Assembly (NCBI GenBank): GCA_022790975.1
Contig: JAAVYF010000026.1
Location: 1-64,000, forward strand
DNA: 64,000 nucleotides
Reading direction: 5' to 3'
Origin: Clostridia bacterium
GTDB taxonomy: Bacteria > Bacillota > Clostridia > TANB77 > CAG-508
Under the pieces are notes generated by a model that saw only the letters and a program-made list of their open reading frames with translations, ran no database searches and was not told the DNA's origin. A program made the translations under genes and the position numbers. The number at the start of each line of letters is the position of its first letter. The stretch's first letter is position 1. Positions 46,758 to 55,617 of the stretch are shown piece by piece.

Positions 46758-47840
46758 ATGAAAAATAAAAATTTTATTTTGTATATGATATTTTATTTAG
46801 TAAATATTATATTTGGTGCTTTAAGTTCTTTTTTGTCTTTTCTAGTACCTGTTAATATAATTCAAGAAACAGACAATGGAGAAAACTATTTTATGATACT
46901 AGTTTTAGGAATATTATTAGTATATTGTTATTTATACTCGTATTTAAAAGAATTGATAAGATATTTTATAAGTAAGAAATATAAGATAGATTACAAATCT
47001 GATAAGATTGCTAGTTTTCTTTTTGTTATATCTTCAGGAATTCTATTATATTTAATTAGTCAATATAGAGGTATTGAAGAAACAGGAGAAGTATTAAGTG
47101 TAGCAATAAGTATAATTATATTAGGAGTTTTAATTGTAAAGTGCAATATTATTGAAAAAAGTATGTTTTTTGATTTACTTTTAGAACAACAGAAAATAAA
47201 AGAGAATTTAAAAAGTGAAAAGAAACATCAATTACAAAGTGTAATAATTGGTGGTATATGTGGCATTTTTTCTGCTATAACTTTGTTGAGTATATATTTA
47301 GTTTGTATAAAGAATAAAAATGTACCTATAGTAATATTTATAATTGGAACAATTATTTTATTATGTGTTTATGATTACATCTATAATAGAATTAATGATA
47401 AATATTATAAAAAAAATCTTAATAAAAAAATTAGAAATTATTGGATATTAAAAGATTTTGGAGTTTATTCATTTAAATTATTTTCGACTATATCTTATTT
47501 ATTCATTTTAATTTTAGTAGTAGAAATACCAATTTTTATAAGTATTATTATTGTTTGGATTGCTAAAGTTATAAATGGATTTAGATTGGAAAAAGGATAT
47601 GATTTAGATTTAAAATCATATGGAAGTTATAAATTTCCTTCATACAATGAAAAAAATAATGATAATGAGAAAGATACTGATTTGAATTTTAGCACATCAT
47701 ATATAACAGATAGATTTGGAAATGTTATAGGAAAAACAGAAACAACAAGCTATAATAGTAAATATGGTAATTTTGAGACGACAGTATATAAAGATAATTT
47801 AGGTCGTACAACTGGAAAAAAAGAAACAAATAAATATTAA
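46758..47840 (+). CDS. Multi-pass membrane protein of the element
   Basis: 360 residues with about seven or eight hydrophobic segments (FILYMIFYLVNIIFGALSSF, YFMILVLGILLVYCYLYSYL, IIGGICGIFSAITLLSIYLV and others). A polar C-terminal tail carries repeats of the type DRFGNVIGKTETTSYN and DNLGRTTGKKETNKY, a pattern seen in small membrane proteins. No family recognised. AGAAGGAAA precedes ATG 46758. Last plus-strand gene of the cargo. Confidence 0.6.
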   Translation: MKNKNFILYMIFYLVNIIFGALSSFLSFLVPVNIIQETDNGENYFMILVLGILLVYCYLYSYLKELIRYFISKKYKIDYKSDKIASFLFVISSGILLYLISQYRGIEETGEVLSVAISIIILGVLIVKCNIIEKSMFFDLLLEQQKIKENLKSEKKHQLQSVIIGGICGIFSAITLLSIYLVCIKNKNVPIVIFIIGTIILLCVYDYIYNRINDKYYKKNLNKKIRNYWILKDFGVYSFKLFSTISYLFILILVVEIPIFISIIIVWIAKVINGFRLEKGYDLDLKSYGSYKFPSYNEKNNDNEKDTDLNFSTSYITDRFGNVIGKTETTSYNSKYGNFETTVYKDNLGRTTGKKETNKY

Positions 47841-47904
47841 AAATAAAGCTAGATTATACAATTTTATTATTTAAGTATAATTAGTTAGCTTTTAAATTAA
47901 TGTG

Positions 47905-47930
47905 AGAGCAGAAATTTATTTCTGCTCTTT
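47905..47930. terminator. Bidirectional terminator before mob
   Basis: AGAGCAGAAA and TTTCTGCTCT flank a four-base loop; it overlaps the end of the relaxase gene and serves the converging genes. Confidence 0.7.
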
Positions 47931-48923
47931 ATCAATTTCATTTAAATTAATTCCATATTGTTGTAATGTTTCAAGAAGTATATCTTTTTCATTATTAAGT
48001 TTTGTAATAAGATTATACATTGCATTAATTTCAATTTCTTTAGAATGACTTTTTTCTTTAAGATAGATATTTTCATTTTGCATATTTTTATAGTATTGTA
48101 TAAAATTTTCATTTTTTGCAAGTTCAAGTTTTAAATTTTTAATTTCATTCATAAGTTTATTATTTTCATTTAATAGAGGCTTAAGTAAATTATTTTCAAC
48201 AGATTCTGGAGTAAATTGTTCATAATTTAAAAATGATTTAATAGAAGTATATATAGAAGAATTTCTTTCATTATCGTTAAGCTTTTCTTTTACTTCATAA
48301 AAATTAGTTTCTTTCTTTAATTCTTCAACAGTTTTATGAGTTTTGTTAGGATTATTTTTTCCTCGTTCAAGATTAAAACCATTCATTCTAACACACTCAT
48401 AAAATCTATCTTGTAATAGCATATAACTATTTCGTTCTTTCCAAAAATCATTTCCACCAATTTTTCTAATTGAATTTCCATATTTATTTTTTGAATCAAC
48501 AACAGGAATGAAAGTTATGTGCAAATGAGGTGTTTCTTCATCTAAATGTACAACAGCAGAAATTATATTTTCTTCTCCTAAATTTTTATAATTACATACA
48601 AAATCATAAGAAGTTTTAAAATATCTTTTAGTTTCATCGAATCCAATTTCTTTAAAAAAACTATTATCAGAAGTAATAATCATTTCGCAAGCATAAATAC
48701 TATTTTTATGAAGTTGTCCTTTTAAATTGTTTTGCTCTTTTAGTCTTTTAAATTCTTTAAAGTAATTATTTTCTAATGGTTTCTTTAAATGGTAGTTATG
48801 ATATGTTTTAGATATATCAATATTCTTATTTGAATAATTTTGCTTATATCTTTCATTATGAGGGCAAAGTTTTATCATTTGTTCTTTAGTATATTTTTGA
48901 TTTCTAATAATGGCATAACTCAT
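47916..48923 (-). CDS. MobV/Pre-family relaxase
   Basis: 335 residues. The N-terminus MSYAIIRNQKYTKEQM and the metal motif VHLDEETPHLHITFIPV (His-x-Asp-Glu-x-x-x-His-x-His) identify the plasmid mobilization/recombination Mob_Pre family. The C-terminal third is a coiled coil (LLNENNKLMNEIKNLKLEL). It nicks oriT on one strand and pilots the DNA into a recipient. A matching oriT lies 250 bases upstream of its start. A 59-residue frame overlaps its ATG. Confidence 0.93.
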   Translation of the reverse strand: MSYAIIRNQKYTKEQMIKLCPHNERYKQNYSNKNIDISKTYHNYHLKKPLENNYFKEFKRLKEQNNLKGQLHKNSIYACEMIITSDNSFFKEIGFDETKRYFKTSYDFVCNYKNLGEENIISAVVHLDEETPHLHITFIPVVDSKNKYGNSIRKIGGNDFWKERNSYMLLQDRFYECVRMNGFNLERGKNNPNKTHKTVEELKKETNFYEVKEKLNDNERNSSIYTSIKSFLNYEQFTPESVENNLLKPLLNENNKLMNEIKNLKLELAKNENFIQYYKNMQNENIYLKEKSHSKEIEINAMYNLITKLNNEKDILLETLQQYGINLNEIDKEQK

Positions 48924-49099
48924 ATTTTATTACCTCCAATTATTTGATTTATTTTATTGATATAAGAAAACCTAGAATTATTTGTAATTCTAGGTTTAAT
49001 ATTGTAAGCATTAAGCTCATATTCTTTTAGACAAATTACTTGAAATTCATATACAGAATCAATTTGTTTTTTTAAATCTTTAAATTGTACTTTATTCAT
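48920..49099 (-). CDS. 59-residue protein overlapping the mob start
   Basis: ATG at 49099 on the minus strand follows AAAGGA; it reads MNKVQFKDLKKQIDSVYEFQ and ends in TGA overlapping the mob ATG (ATGA), so the two are translationally coupled. The gene contains a long inverted repeat (AACCTAGAATTA with TAATTCTAGGTT, 48969-48996) coding for part of the protein. It may be an auxiliary of the relaxase or a regulatory frame. No family recognised. Confidence 0.55.
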   Translation of the reverse strand: MNKVQFKDLKKQIDSVYEFQVICLKEYELNAYNIKPRITNNSRFSYINKINQIIGGNKI

Positions 49100-49160
49100 T
49101 AAATTTTTTCCTTTCTAAAAATTGCGATGGAACTCACCCAAAAGCTATAAATTTATCTGC

Positions 49161-49236
49161 TTTTGGAAAAGTTCCATAACACACTATGGAACTTTTAGAA
49201 AGTTCCTTGTGTGCAAAAGGGAAAATCCCTTTTGAA
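49161..49236 (-). other. Origin of transfer (oriT) of MobV type
   Basis: A 12-base perfect inverted repeat (AAAAGTTCCATA, 49167-49178, and TATGGAACTTTT, 49185-49196) surrounds ACACAC. The minus strand reads TAGTGTGTTATGGAAC, which matches the pMV158-family core TAGTGTG/TTATACTTTA at the first ten bases; by analogy the nick is between 49180 and 49179 on the minus strand. A second hairpin, CAAAAGGG/CCCTTTTG, follows. Confidence 0.75.
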
Positions 49237-49310
49237 ACCCTAAATATGTGAGCAAACAATGTACTACGAAAATATAAATAAATGTTGATATATTAAGGTT
49301 TTAATTATTT

Positions 49311-49321
49311 CAGCCCAGCCA
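49311..49321 (+). repeat. attR: duplicated tRNA-Gln 3' end
   Basis: CAGCCCAGCCA is identical to 37777-37787; flanking bases differ. Confidence 0.8.
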
Positions 49322-49329
49322 TAAAAAAA

Positions 49330-49364
49330 CAGGGTTTTTAGAATATGTAAACCTTGATTTTTTT
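49330..49364 (+). terminator. Original tRNA-Gln terminator beyond attR
   Basis: CAGGGTTT pairs with AAACCTTG (one G-T) and is followed by a T run; it lies at the place expected for the tRNA terminator before integration. Confidence 0.55.
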
Positions 49365-49391
49365 GTATTAATTAGACTAAGGAGAAAAAAT

Positions 49392-49977
49392 ATAATTAAT
49401 ATAGGAATAGATATAGATGGAGTATTAATTGATGATAATACATATAGAATAGATACAATGACCAAATATTGTTATGAAAATAAGCGTGATAGTTTAGATA
49501 ATCCATATGAATATGAAAATAAATGTAATTGGTCAAAAGATATTGAAGAAGATTATAGAAAAAAATATTATTTTGAATATATAAATAATGTGCCAGTTAA
49601 AAGATTTGCTTCAGAAGTAATAAAAAAATTGCATGATGAAGGAAATAAAATAATAATTATAATAGGAAGATATAAGACAAAAGAATATTCAGAACTTGGT
49701 CAACAAATAAGAAATAGTATGGTTAATTGGTTGAAAAATAATAATATAATTTATGATGAAATATGCTATGCTAGTTTTCCAAAATCAAAAGAGATACAAG
49801 CAAAGAAAATAGATATAATGATAGATGATTGTCCATAAGTGTTAAAAGCAATTTCTAAGTATACAATTGCTTTTTGTTTTAACAATATCTATAATATGAA
49901 GTTGGAATATGATAATATAATTAGAGTTTTTTAGTTGGTATGATATATATAGTAGAATTAATAATATAAAAAAATAA
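49392..49977 (+). pseudogene. Decaying HAD-family phosphatase, AUA start, premature stop and frameshift
   Basis: The frame begins at ATA 49392 (GGAG lies 7 bases upstream; no ATG, GTG or TTG ahead of the motif) with NIGIDIDGVLIDDNTYRID, the DxDG phosphatase motif. It runs through IGRYKTKEY and the MIDDCP loop to TAA at 49836. The same frame goes on after the stop with VLKAISKYTIAFCFNNIYNM and IIRVF; then one extra T in a T run is needed to reach SWYDIYS. The breaks are not CGG sites. It looks like a nucleotidase-like gene in decay next to the element's right end, although readthrough cannot be ruled out. Confidence 0.6.
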
Positions 49978-49985
49978 TATAGAAA

Positions 49986-50031
49986 TAAAACAAACCTTTT
50001 ATGAAATTTAACATAAGAGGTTTTGTTTTAA
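49986..50031. terminator. Hairpin before the phosphodiesterase gene
   Basis: AAAACAAACCTTTTATG pairs with CATAAGAGGTTTTGTTTT and is followed by T-rich DNA. Confidence 0.7.
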
Positions 50032-50226
50032 TATTTGTTAGATAATTGAAGAAAGAAATTTTTATCTTTTTACAATTATCTAACAATTTGGTAAAAAAAT
50101 TCCGTTTTGAATACAACATTATTGCAATTATGTTAAAGTAATTGCAATAGGTATATTCATATTGTATAATACATATGAAAAAAATTAGGTAAATGTAATT
50201 AGTTAATATTATAAGGGGAAATGAGT

Positions 50227-50763
50227 ATGAAATATTTAGTTGTTTCAGATTTACATGGTTCAAGTTATTATGCTAATAAATTGAAAGATATATATAATAA
50301 AGAAAATCCAGATAATATAATTTTATTAGGAGATTTATATTATCATGGTCCTAGAAATCCATTAACAAAAGAATATAATCCAATGGAAGTTTCTGATATA
50401 TTAAATAGTTTTAAAGATATAATTTTATGTACTAGAGGGAATTGTGATGCAGATGTAGATGAAATGATTTCTGAATTTAAATTTGAAGATTATATAAGAA
50501 TATCAATTTCTAATAATAATTTTTTCTTTACACATGGTCATAAATATAATATTGATAATATTCCAGAAAATACAGATGTTTTAGTTTATGGACATTTTCA
50601 TACTGGTTTTATAAAAAGGCAAAATGGTGTATTATGTATAAATTCTGGTTCAATAGCTTTACCAAAAGATAATACAAAAAATAGTTATTTGATTATTGAT
50701 GAAAAAGAAATTGTTTTAAAAGATGTTGATGGTAATAAAATAGATAATATATTATACAAATAA
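50227..50763 (+). CDS. YfcE/MJ0936-type metallophosphoesterase
   Basis: 178 residues from ATG 50227 after AAGGGGAAA; the ATG at 50221 directly abuts that site. The two-metal phosphoesterase motifs are all present: VVSDLHG, LLGDLYYHGP, RGNCDADV, FFTHGHKY and YGHFHTG. Members hydrolyse phosphodiesters in the cytosol; the natural substrate is not certain. Preceded by a terminator and followed by a promoter, so monocistronic. Confidence 0.9.
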   Translation: MKYLVVSDLHGSSYYANKLKDIYNKENPDNIILLGDLYYHGPRNPLTKEYNPMEVSDILNSFKDIILCTRGNCDADVDEMISEFKFEDYIRISISNNNFFFTHGHKYNIDNIPENTDVLVYGHFHTGFIKRQNGVLCINSGSIALPKDNTKNSYLIIDEKEIVLKDVDGNKIDNILYK

Positions 50764-50869
50764 ATATTATGTTGATTTTGCAAAAACTGTAAATATAGTA
50801 AAAATAAAGCATTCAAGCGGATAATCACTTTATATAAAAATACAAAAAATAAAAAAAATCTGTAAATGC

Positions 50870-50898
50870 TTGAAAAGTAGGATATAACATGGTATAAT
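50870..50898 (+). promoter_or_regulatory. Promoter of the surface-polysaccharide operon
   Basis: TTGAAA at 50870-50875 and TATAAT at 50893-50898 are 17 apart. Genes from 50958 to 61468 follow in one direction with small gaps and no clear terminator. Confidence 0.7.
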
Positions 50899-50957
50899 GT
50901 TAAATGACATAATTCTGGGGAACATAAATATCTTTATAAGAAAGGAGATTGAAAGTA

Positions 50958-52217
50958 ATGGAAAACGATCAAATAGTGATTCCATTTGACGTACAAGCTT
51001 TACATACTAATTTAATAGAACGTGTATTTCAAAAAATAAAATTCTTTATAAAAGTAATAATAAAAAGAATTTTAGAAATAATATTTTCAATCTTAGGAAT
51101 TGTTTTCTTAATACCACTAACAATTGCAGTGGCACTTAGAAAATTTATAAATAAAGATAAAAGTAAAATCTTTAGAGTTCAAAATAAAATAGGAAAAAAT
51201 GGAAAAATATTTAAAATGTATACTTTCAATTATGAAAGTGATAAAAAATTTTTAAAAAAATCTGGATTATATATATTACCACAAATAGTAAATATATTAA
51301 AAGGCGATATGACTTTTGTAGGACCAAAAGCTTATAGTGAAAAGCAAAAAGAAGATATGGGAGAATATTATTCTTATATTATTCAACATAAGCCAGGAAT
51401 TACAGGTATTCCTCAAATTTCTAAATATGCTAAAGATAATTTCTTAGATAGATTAGATATGGACTTAAGATATCATTATAGAAGAAATTTTAGTTTAGAT
51501 TTAAAAATTATTTTAATAACTTTACTTATAACACTAAGAGCTAAGAAAACATATAATATTGGTTCACAAATAAATAAAAGTATTAAAGATATAAAAATTT
51601 TAATAGAATCTTTAATAAAAAGAATATTAGATATAGTAGCTGGAATAGTTGGAATTATAATTTTAATTCCTATTACAATTATTATAAAATTAGTTTATAT
51701 TTTTACAAAAGAGAAAGGTTCTGTTTTTTATGTGCAAGATAGAATTGGAAAAGATGGAAAGGTTTTCAAACTTTATAAATATAGATCAATGGTAGAAAAT
51801 GCTGATGAAAAATTAAAAGAGCTTTTACAAAATGATGAAAAAGCTAGAGAAGAATATAGATTAAATAAAAAATTAAAGAATGATCCAAGACTAACAAAAA
51901 TAGGTGCTTTTTTAAGAAAGACAAGCATAGATGAATTACCACAATTAATAAATGTATTTAAAGGCAATATGAGTTTAGTAGGACCAAGACCATATTTACC
52001 TAGAGAAAAAGAAGATATGGGAGAACATTACAGATACATAATAAATTCAAAACCTGGTCTTACAGGTTTATGGCAAATTAGTGGAAGAAGTAATACAACA
52101 TTTGAAAGAAGAATGCAATTTGACAGACAGTATAATATAAATAAATCTTTAAAAACAGATGTGAAAATACTTTGTAAAACAGTAGGTGTTGTTTTTAAAG
52201 GAGTAGGAGCTGCATAA
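50958..52217 (+). CDS. Tandem bacterial sugar transferase, first domain degenerate
   Basis: 419 residues from ATG 50958 after AAAGGAG. It contains two copies of the phosphoglycosyl transferase (PF02397) domain, each with a membrane hairpin. The second copy (about residue 215 on) is complete: GKVFKLYKYRSMV, SIDELPQLINVFKGNMSLVG, PRPYLPREKE and KPGLTGLWQISGR. The first has matching but altered stretches, KIFKMYTFNYES (no KxRSM), LPQIVNILKGDMTFVGPKAY and KPGITGIPQISKY, and lacks the catalytic acidic pair before LPQ. It should transfer the first sugar-phosphate to undecaprenyl phosphate. Confidence 0.88.
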   Translation: MENDQIVIPFDVQALHTNLIERVFQKIKFFIKVIIKRILEIIFSILGIVFLIPLTIAVALRKFINKDKSKIFRVQNKIGKNGKIFKMYTFNYESDKKFLKKSGLYILPQIVNILKGDMTFVGPKAYSEKQKEDMGEYYSYIIQHKPGITGIPQISKYAKDNFLDRLDMDLRYHYRRNFSLDLKIILITLLITLRAKKTYNIGSQINKSIKDIKILIESLIKRILDIVAGIVGIIILIPITIIIKLVYIFTKEKGSVFYVQDRIGKDGKVFKLYKYRSMVENADEKLKELLQNDEKAREEYRLNKKLKNDPRLTKIGAFLRKTSIDELPQLINVFKGNMSLVGPRPYLPREKEDMGEHYRYIINSKPGLTGLWQISGRSNTTFERRMQFDRQYNINKSLKTDVKILCKTVGVVFKGVGAA

Positions 52218-52228
52218 AAGGAGTATAA

Positions 52229-53386
52229 ATGAAAAATATTTTTATTATTGGATGCAAAGGTATACCCTCAAATTATGGAGGGTATGAAACTTTTGTTGAA
52301 AATTTAACTTTTTATGAAAAAAGCAATGATAATATAAAATATCATGTAGCTTGTATAGGAAATTACGAAAGAGAATATGAGCACAATGGTGCGAGATGTT
52401 TTAATGTAAAAATACCAAATATCGGTCCAGCTAAAGCTATAGTTTATGATTTAAGAGCAATAAAAAAATCAATCGAATATATAATAGAAAATAAGATTGA
52501 AGATGCAATTATTTATATACTAGCGTGTAGAATTGGACCTTTTTTGCATCATTATAAAAAAATAATGAAAAAATATGGAATTTTATTATATGTAAATCCA
52601 GATGGACATGAGTGGTTGAGAGCTAAATGGAGTAAACCGGTAAAGAAATATTGGAAATTTTCAGAACGATTGATGATAAAAGAATCTGATTTAGTAATTT
52701 GTGATTCCAAAAATATTGAAAAGTATATTTTAAAAAGTTATTCAAAATATAATCCAAAAACTGTATTTATCGCATATGGAGCAGATTTAGAAAAAAGTAA
52801 ATTGTCAAATGATTCAAAAGAATTAAATGAGTGGTACAATGAAAAAAATGTAAAAAGTGGTAATTATTATTTAGTTGTTGGAAGGTTTGTACCTGAAAAC
52901 AATTATAAAACTATGATTTCTGAATTTATGAAATCTAATACTAAAAAAGATTTAGTTTTGATTACTAATGTTGAAAAAAATAAATTTTATGAACAATTAA
53001 GGCTGGAAACTGGATTTGAAAAAGATTCAAGAATAAAATTTGTTGGAACAGTTTATGAAAAGGAATTAATAAAAAAAATAAGAGAAAATGCTTATGCATA
53101 TTTGCATGGACATGCTGTTGGAGGAACAAATCCATCTTTAATAGAAGCTTTAGCTACTACTGATTTAAATTTACTTTATGATGTTGGTTTTAATAAAGAG
53201 GTTGCTGAAAATGGAGCTTTATATTGGTCTTTAGATAATATGAATTTAGCAAATTTAATTAACGAATGTGATAAATTGAAAGATAATAAAATAAAAGAAT
53301 TGGGAGAAATTGCGAAAAATCGTGTTATACAGGAATATACTTGGAGTAAAATTGTTGGAGATTATAAGAAATTGTTTTTAGGTTAG
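52229..53386 (+). CDS. Glycosyltransferase, DUF1972/GT4 type
   Basis: 385 residues. The N-terminus IIGCKGIPSNYGGYETFVEN is the signature of the Cps2T/WcfG-like rhamnosyltransferases (DUF1972 plus GT4). The C-terminal nucleotide-sugar side is seen in VVGRFVPENNYKTMISE and GHAVGGTNPSLIEALAT. It probably adds the second sugar in the repeat unit. Follows the sugar transferase by 11 bases with AAAAGGAG before its start. Confidence 0.92.
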   Translation: MKNIFIIGCKGIPSNYGGYETFVENLTFYEKSNDNIKYHVACIGNYEREYEHNGARCFNVKIPNIGPAKAIVYDLRAIKKSIEYIIENKIEDAIIYILACRIGPFLHHYKKIMKKYGILLYVNPDGHEWLRAKWSKPVKKYWKFSERLMIKESDLVICDSKNIEKYILKSYSKYNPKTVFIAYGADLEKSKLSNDSKELNEWYNEKNVKSGNYYLVVGRFVPENNYKTMISEFMKSNTKKDLVLITNVEKNKFYEQLRLETGFEKDSRIKFVGTVYEKELIKKIRENAYAYLHGHAVGGTNPSLIEALATTDLNLLYDVGFNKEVAENGALYWSLDNMNLANLINECDKLKDNKIKELGEIAKNRVIQEYTWSKIVGDYKKLFLG

Positions 53387-53398
53387 GTGAAAAAATTA

Positions 53399-54226
53399 AT
53401 GGAAAATATTGATTTATTACATGAAGTTGATATTAATATTGTTAATGAAGTTATTAATATATGTGATAAGTATAGTTTAAAGTATTATATGCTAGGAGGA
53501 ACTATGCTAGGAGCAATTAGACATAAAGGTTTTATTCCATGGGATGATGATATTGATTTAGGAATGCCTAGAAAAGATTATGAAAAATTCCTTGAGGTTG
53601 CTCCAAATGAGTTATCTCAAAATTTAAAATTAGTAAATTATAAAACAGATACTAAATATCAATATTATATTACAAGAATATTAGATATAGAAACGAAAGT
53701 TGAAGAAGAAAGAATTGGAAATGATAGTAAATATACAAATGCATCAATTGATATATTTCCAATTGATGGAACTCCAAATAATTTTATATTAAGAAAAATA
53801 TATTTTTTTAGAGTTTTATATCATAGAGCTTTAATGTCTTTATGTTACAAAGATTCTATTGATAGAAAAAGAAAAAGAAGCTTTATAGAGAAAATATTTT
53901 TATATATTATGGAACATTTTCCTATTGAAAAAATGACTACACCATATAAGCAAAAAGAAAAAATAGATAAATTATTAAGAAGCCAAGATGTTAATAAATC
54001 TAAGTTTATAGGAAATATTATGGGAGCATATCGTACTAAGGAAATTGTTCCTAGAGAATATTTCGGAGATGGAAAATTTTATAAATTTGAGAATATAAAA
54101 TTAAGAGGTCTTGATATGTATGACGAATATTTAAAATATACCTATGGTGATTATATGAAATTACCACCAGAAGATAAAAGAAAAACTCATTTTAAAATTA
54201 TAGAAATACATGGAAAAAGAGTTTAA
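53399..54226 (+). CDS. LicD-family phosphotransferase
   Basis: 275 residues from ATG 53399 (TTAGGTG upstream; the GTG at 53387 has no site). LGGTMLGAIRHKGFIPWDDD and IDLGMPRKDYEKF are the LicD nucleotidyltransferase-fold core with its Asp-Asp-Asp metal site. LicD proteins transfer phosphocholine or similar phospho-alcohols from a CDP donor to surface glycans. The next gene begins with a cytidylyltransferase domain, which would supply such a donor. Confidence 0.92.
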   Translation: MENIDLLHEVDINIVNEVINICDKYSLKYYMLGGTMLGAIRHKGFIPWDDDIDLGMPRKDYEKFLEVAPNELSQNLKLVNYKTDTKYQYYITRILDIETKVEEERIGNDSKYTNASIDIFPIDGTPNNFILRKIYFFRVLYHRALMSLCYKDSIDRKRKRSFIEKIFLYIMEHFPIEKMTTPYKQKEKIDKLLRSQDVNKSKFIGNIMGAYRTKEIVPREYFGDGKFYKFENIKLRGLDMYDEYLKYTYGDYMKLPPEDKRKTHFKIIEIHGKRV

Positions 54227-54258
54227 ATGTATTAATATCTTAAGAAAGGATTATATAT

Positions 54259-55605
54259 ATGGTAAAAGTAATAACATATGGTACATTTGATTTATTTCAT
54301 GAAGGACATTATAATATTTTAAAAAGAGCCAGAGAACAAGGAGATTATTTAATAGTTGGAGTTACTTCTGAAAATTATGACAAGACAAGAGGAAAACTAA
54401 ATGTTAAACAATCACTTATTGAAAGAATTGAAAATGTAAAGAAATCTGGTTTTGCTGATGAAATAATTGTAGAAGAATATTTAGGTCAGAAAATTGAAGA
54501 TATAAAAAAATATAATGTTGATAAATTTGTTATAGGTTCTGACTGGCTAGGAAAATTTGATTATTTAAATGAATACTGTAAAGTTATATATTTAGAAAGA
54601 ACAAAAGGAGTTTCAAGTACTCAATTAAGAAATGCAGAAAAGGGAATAATAAAACTAGGATTTATTGGCTCAGGAAGAATTGCAGAAAGAATGTGTAGAG
54701 AGTCAAAATATGTTAGTGGAATAAATTTTGATTATGTATATGGAAGAAACGAAGAAAAAATAAAAGATTTTGCAGAAAAGAATGATTTAAAATATTATAG
54801 TACAAATTTAGATGAATTTTTTGAGAAAGTAGATGCTGTTTATATAGCCACTCCACATCTAACTCATTATGAATTTGCAAAAAAAGCTTTAGAAAAAAAG
54901 AAACATGTTTTATGTGAGAAACCTATTACTTTAGAAAAAGAGAAAACTGAAGAATTATATAAAATTGCTAAAGAAAGTGGTGTGGTTTTGTATGAAGCAA
55001 TAAAAACAGCTTATTCACCTGCATTTATAAGAATGATTGCATTAGCTAAAAGTGGTGTAATAGGAGATATAAAAGATGTAGATGCAACATTTACAAAATT
55101 AATGACAGATTATTCTTTAAGAGAATTTGATAAAATGCAAGGAGGAGGTAGTGTAACTGAATTAGCTACATATCCATTAATTGCAATTGTGAAATTATTA
55201 GGGATTAAATATAAAGATATTGATTTTTACTCATATTATGGAGATAAAGATGTAGATTTATATACTAAAATTATTTTAAAATATGACAATGCTATAGCAA
55301 CAGCACAGGTTGGATTAGGAGTAAAAAAAGAAGGAGAACTAATAATTTCTGGTACAAAAGGATATATAATAGTTCCTGCTCCTTGGTGGAAGACAGAGTA
55401 TTTTGAAATAAGATTTGAAAATACAAATCAGACAGAAAAGTATTTTTATAAGTTTGATGGAGATGGATTAAGATATGAGCTTGCTGAATTTTTAAGAAGT
55501 ATTTTAAATAATACTGAAAATATTTATATAAAAAATGAAGAAAGTATTGTGATAAGTGAAGTAATAAATAAATTTTTAAATAAAAGATATGATGAAATTT
55601 GTTAG
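54259..55605 (+). CDS. Cytidylyltransferase fused to a Gfo/Idh/MocA oxidoreductase
   Basis: 448 residues. Residues about 1-130 form a glycerol-3-phosphate-type cytidylyltransferase (VITYGTFDLFHEGHYNILKR with the HxGH-like motif, then VIGSDWLGKFDY and the RTKGVSSTQLR signature). Residues 132-448 form a Gfo/Idh/MocA dehydrogenase (LGFIGSGRIAERM NAD loop; ATPHLTHYEFAKKALEKKK, LCEKPIT with the catalytic lysine). This suggests one protein makes or modifies a CDP-activated polyol for the LicD enzyme upstream. The order of reaction is inference. Confidence 0.9.
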   Translation: MVKVITYGTFDLFHEGHYNILKRAREQGDYLIVGVTSENYDKTRGKLNVKQSLIERIENVKKSGFADEIIVEEYLGQKIEDIKKYNVDKFVIGSDWLGKFDYLNEYCKVIYLERTKGVSSTQLRNAEKGIIKLGFIGSGRIAERMCRESKYVSGINFDYVYGRNEEKIKDFAEKNDLKYYSTNLDEFFEKVDAVYIATPHLTHYEFAKKALEKKKHVLCEKPITLEKEKTEELYKIAKESGVVLYEAIKTAYSPAFIRMIALAKSGVIGDIKDVDATFTKLMTDYSLREFDKMQGGGSVTELATYPLIAIVKLLGIKYKDIDFYSYYGDKDVDLYTKIILKYDNAIATAQVGLGVKKEGELIISGTKGYIIVPAPWWKTEYFEIRFENTNQTEKYFYKFDGDGLRYELAEFLRSILNNTENIYIKNEESIVISEVINKFLNKRYDEIC

Positions 55606-55617
55606 GAATGAAAAATA

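Larger units (their letters stand above)
37777..49321. mobile_element. Integrative mobilizable element in tRNA-Gln, about 11.5 kb
   Basis: It is bounded by direct copies of the tRNA 3' end. The integrase lies next to the tRNA, reading toward it, with an excisionase-like gene overlapping it. There follow three replication/maintenance-type genes (DUF3846, RadC-like and others), an XRE regulator divergent from a noncoding RNA-like region, a cargo of membrane proteins and lipoproteins, and a MobV relaxase with an oriT near the right end. No conjugative secretion genes are present, so it should be mobilized by a helper. Its genes contain no in-frame CGG, so it seems adapted to the host. Confidence 0.85.
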
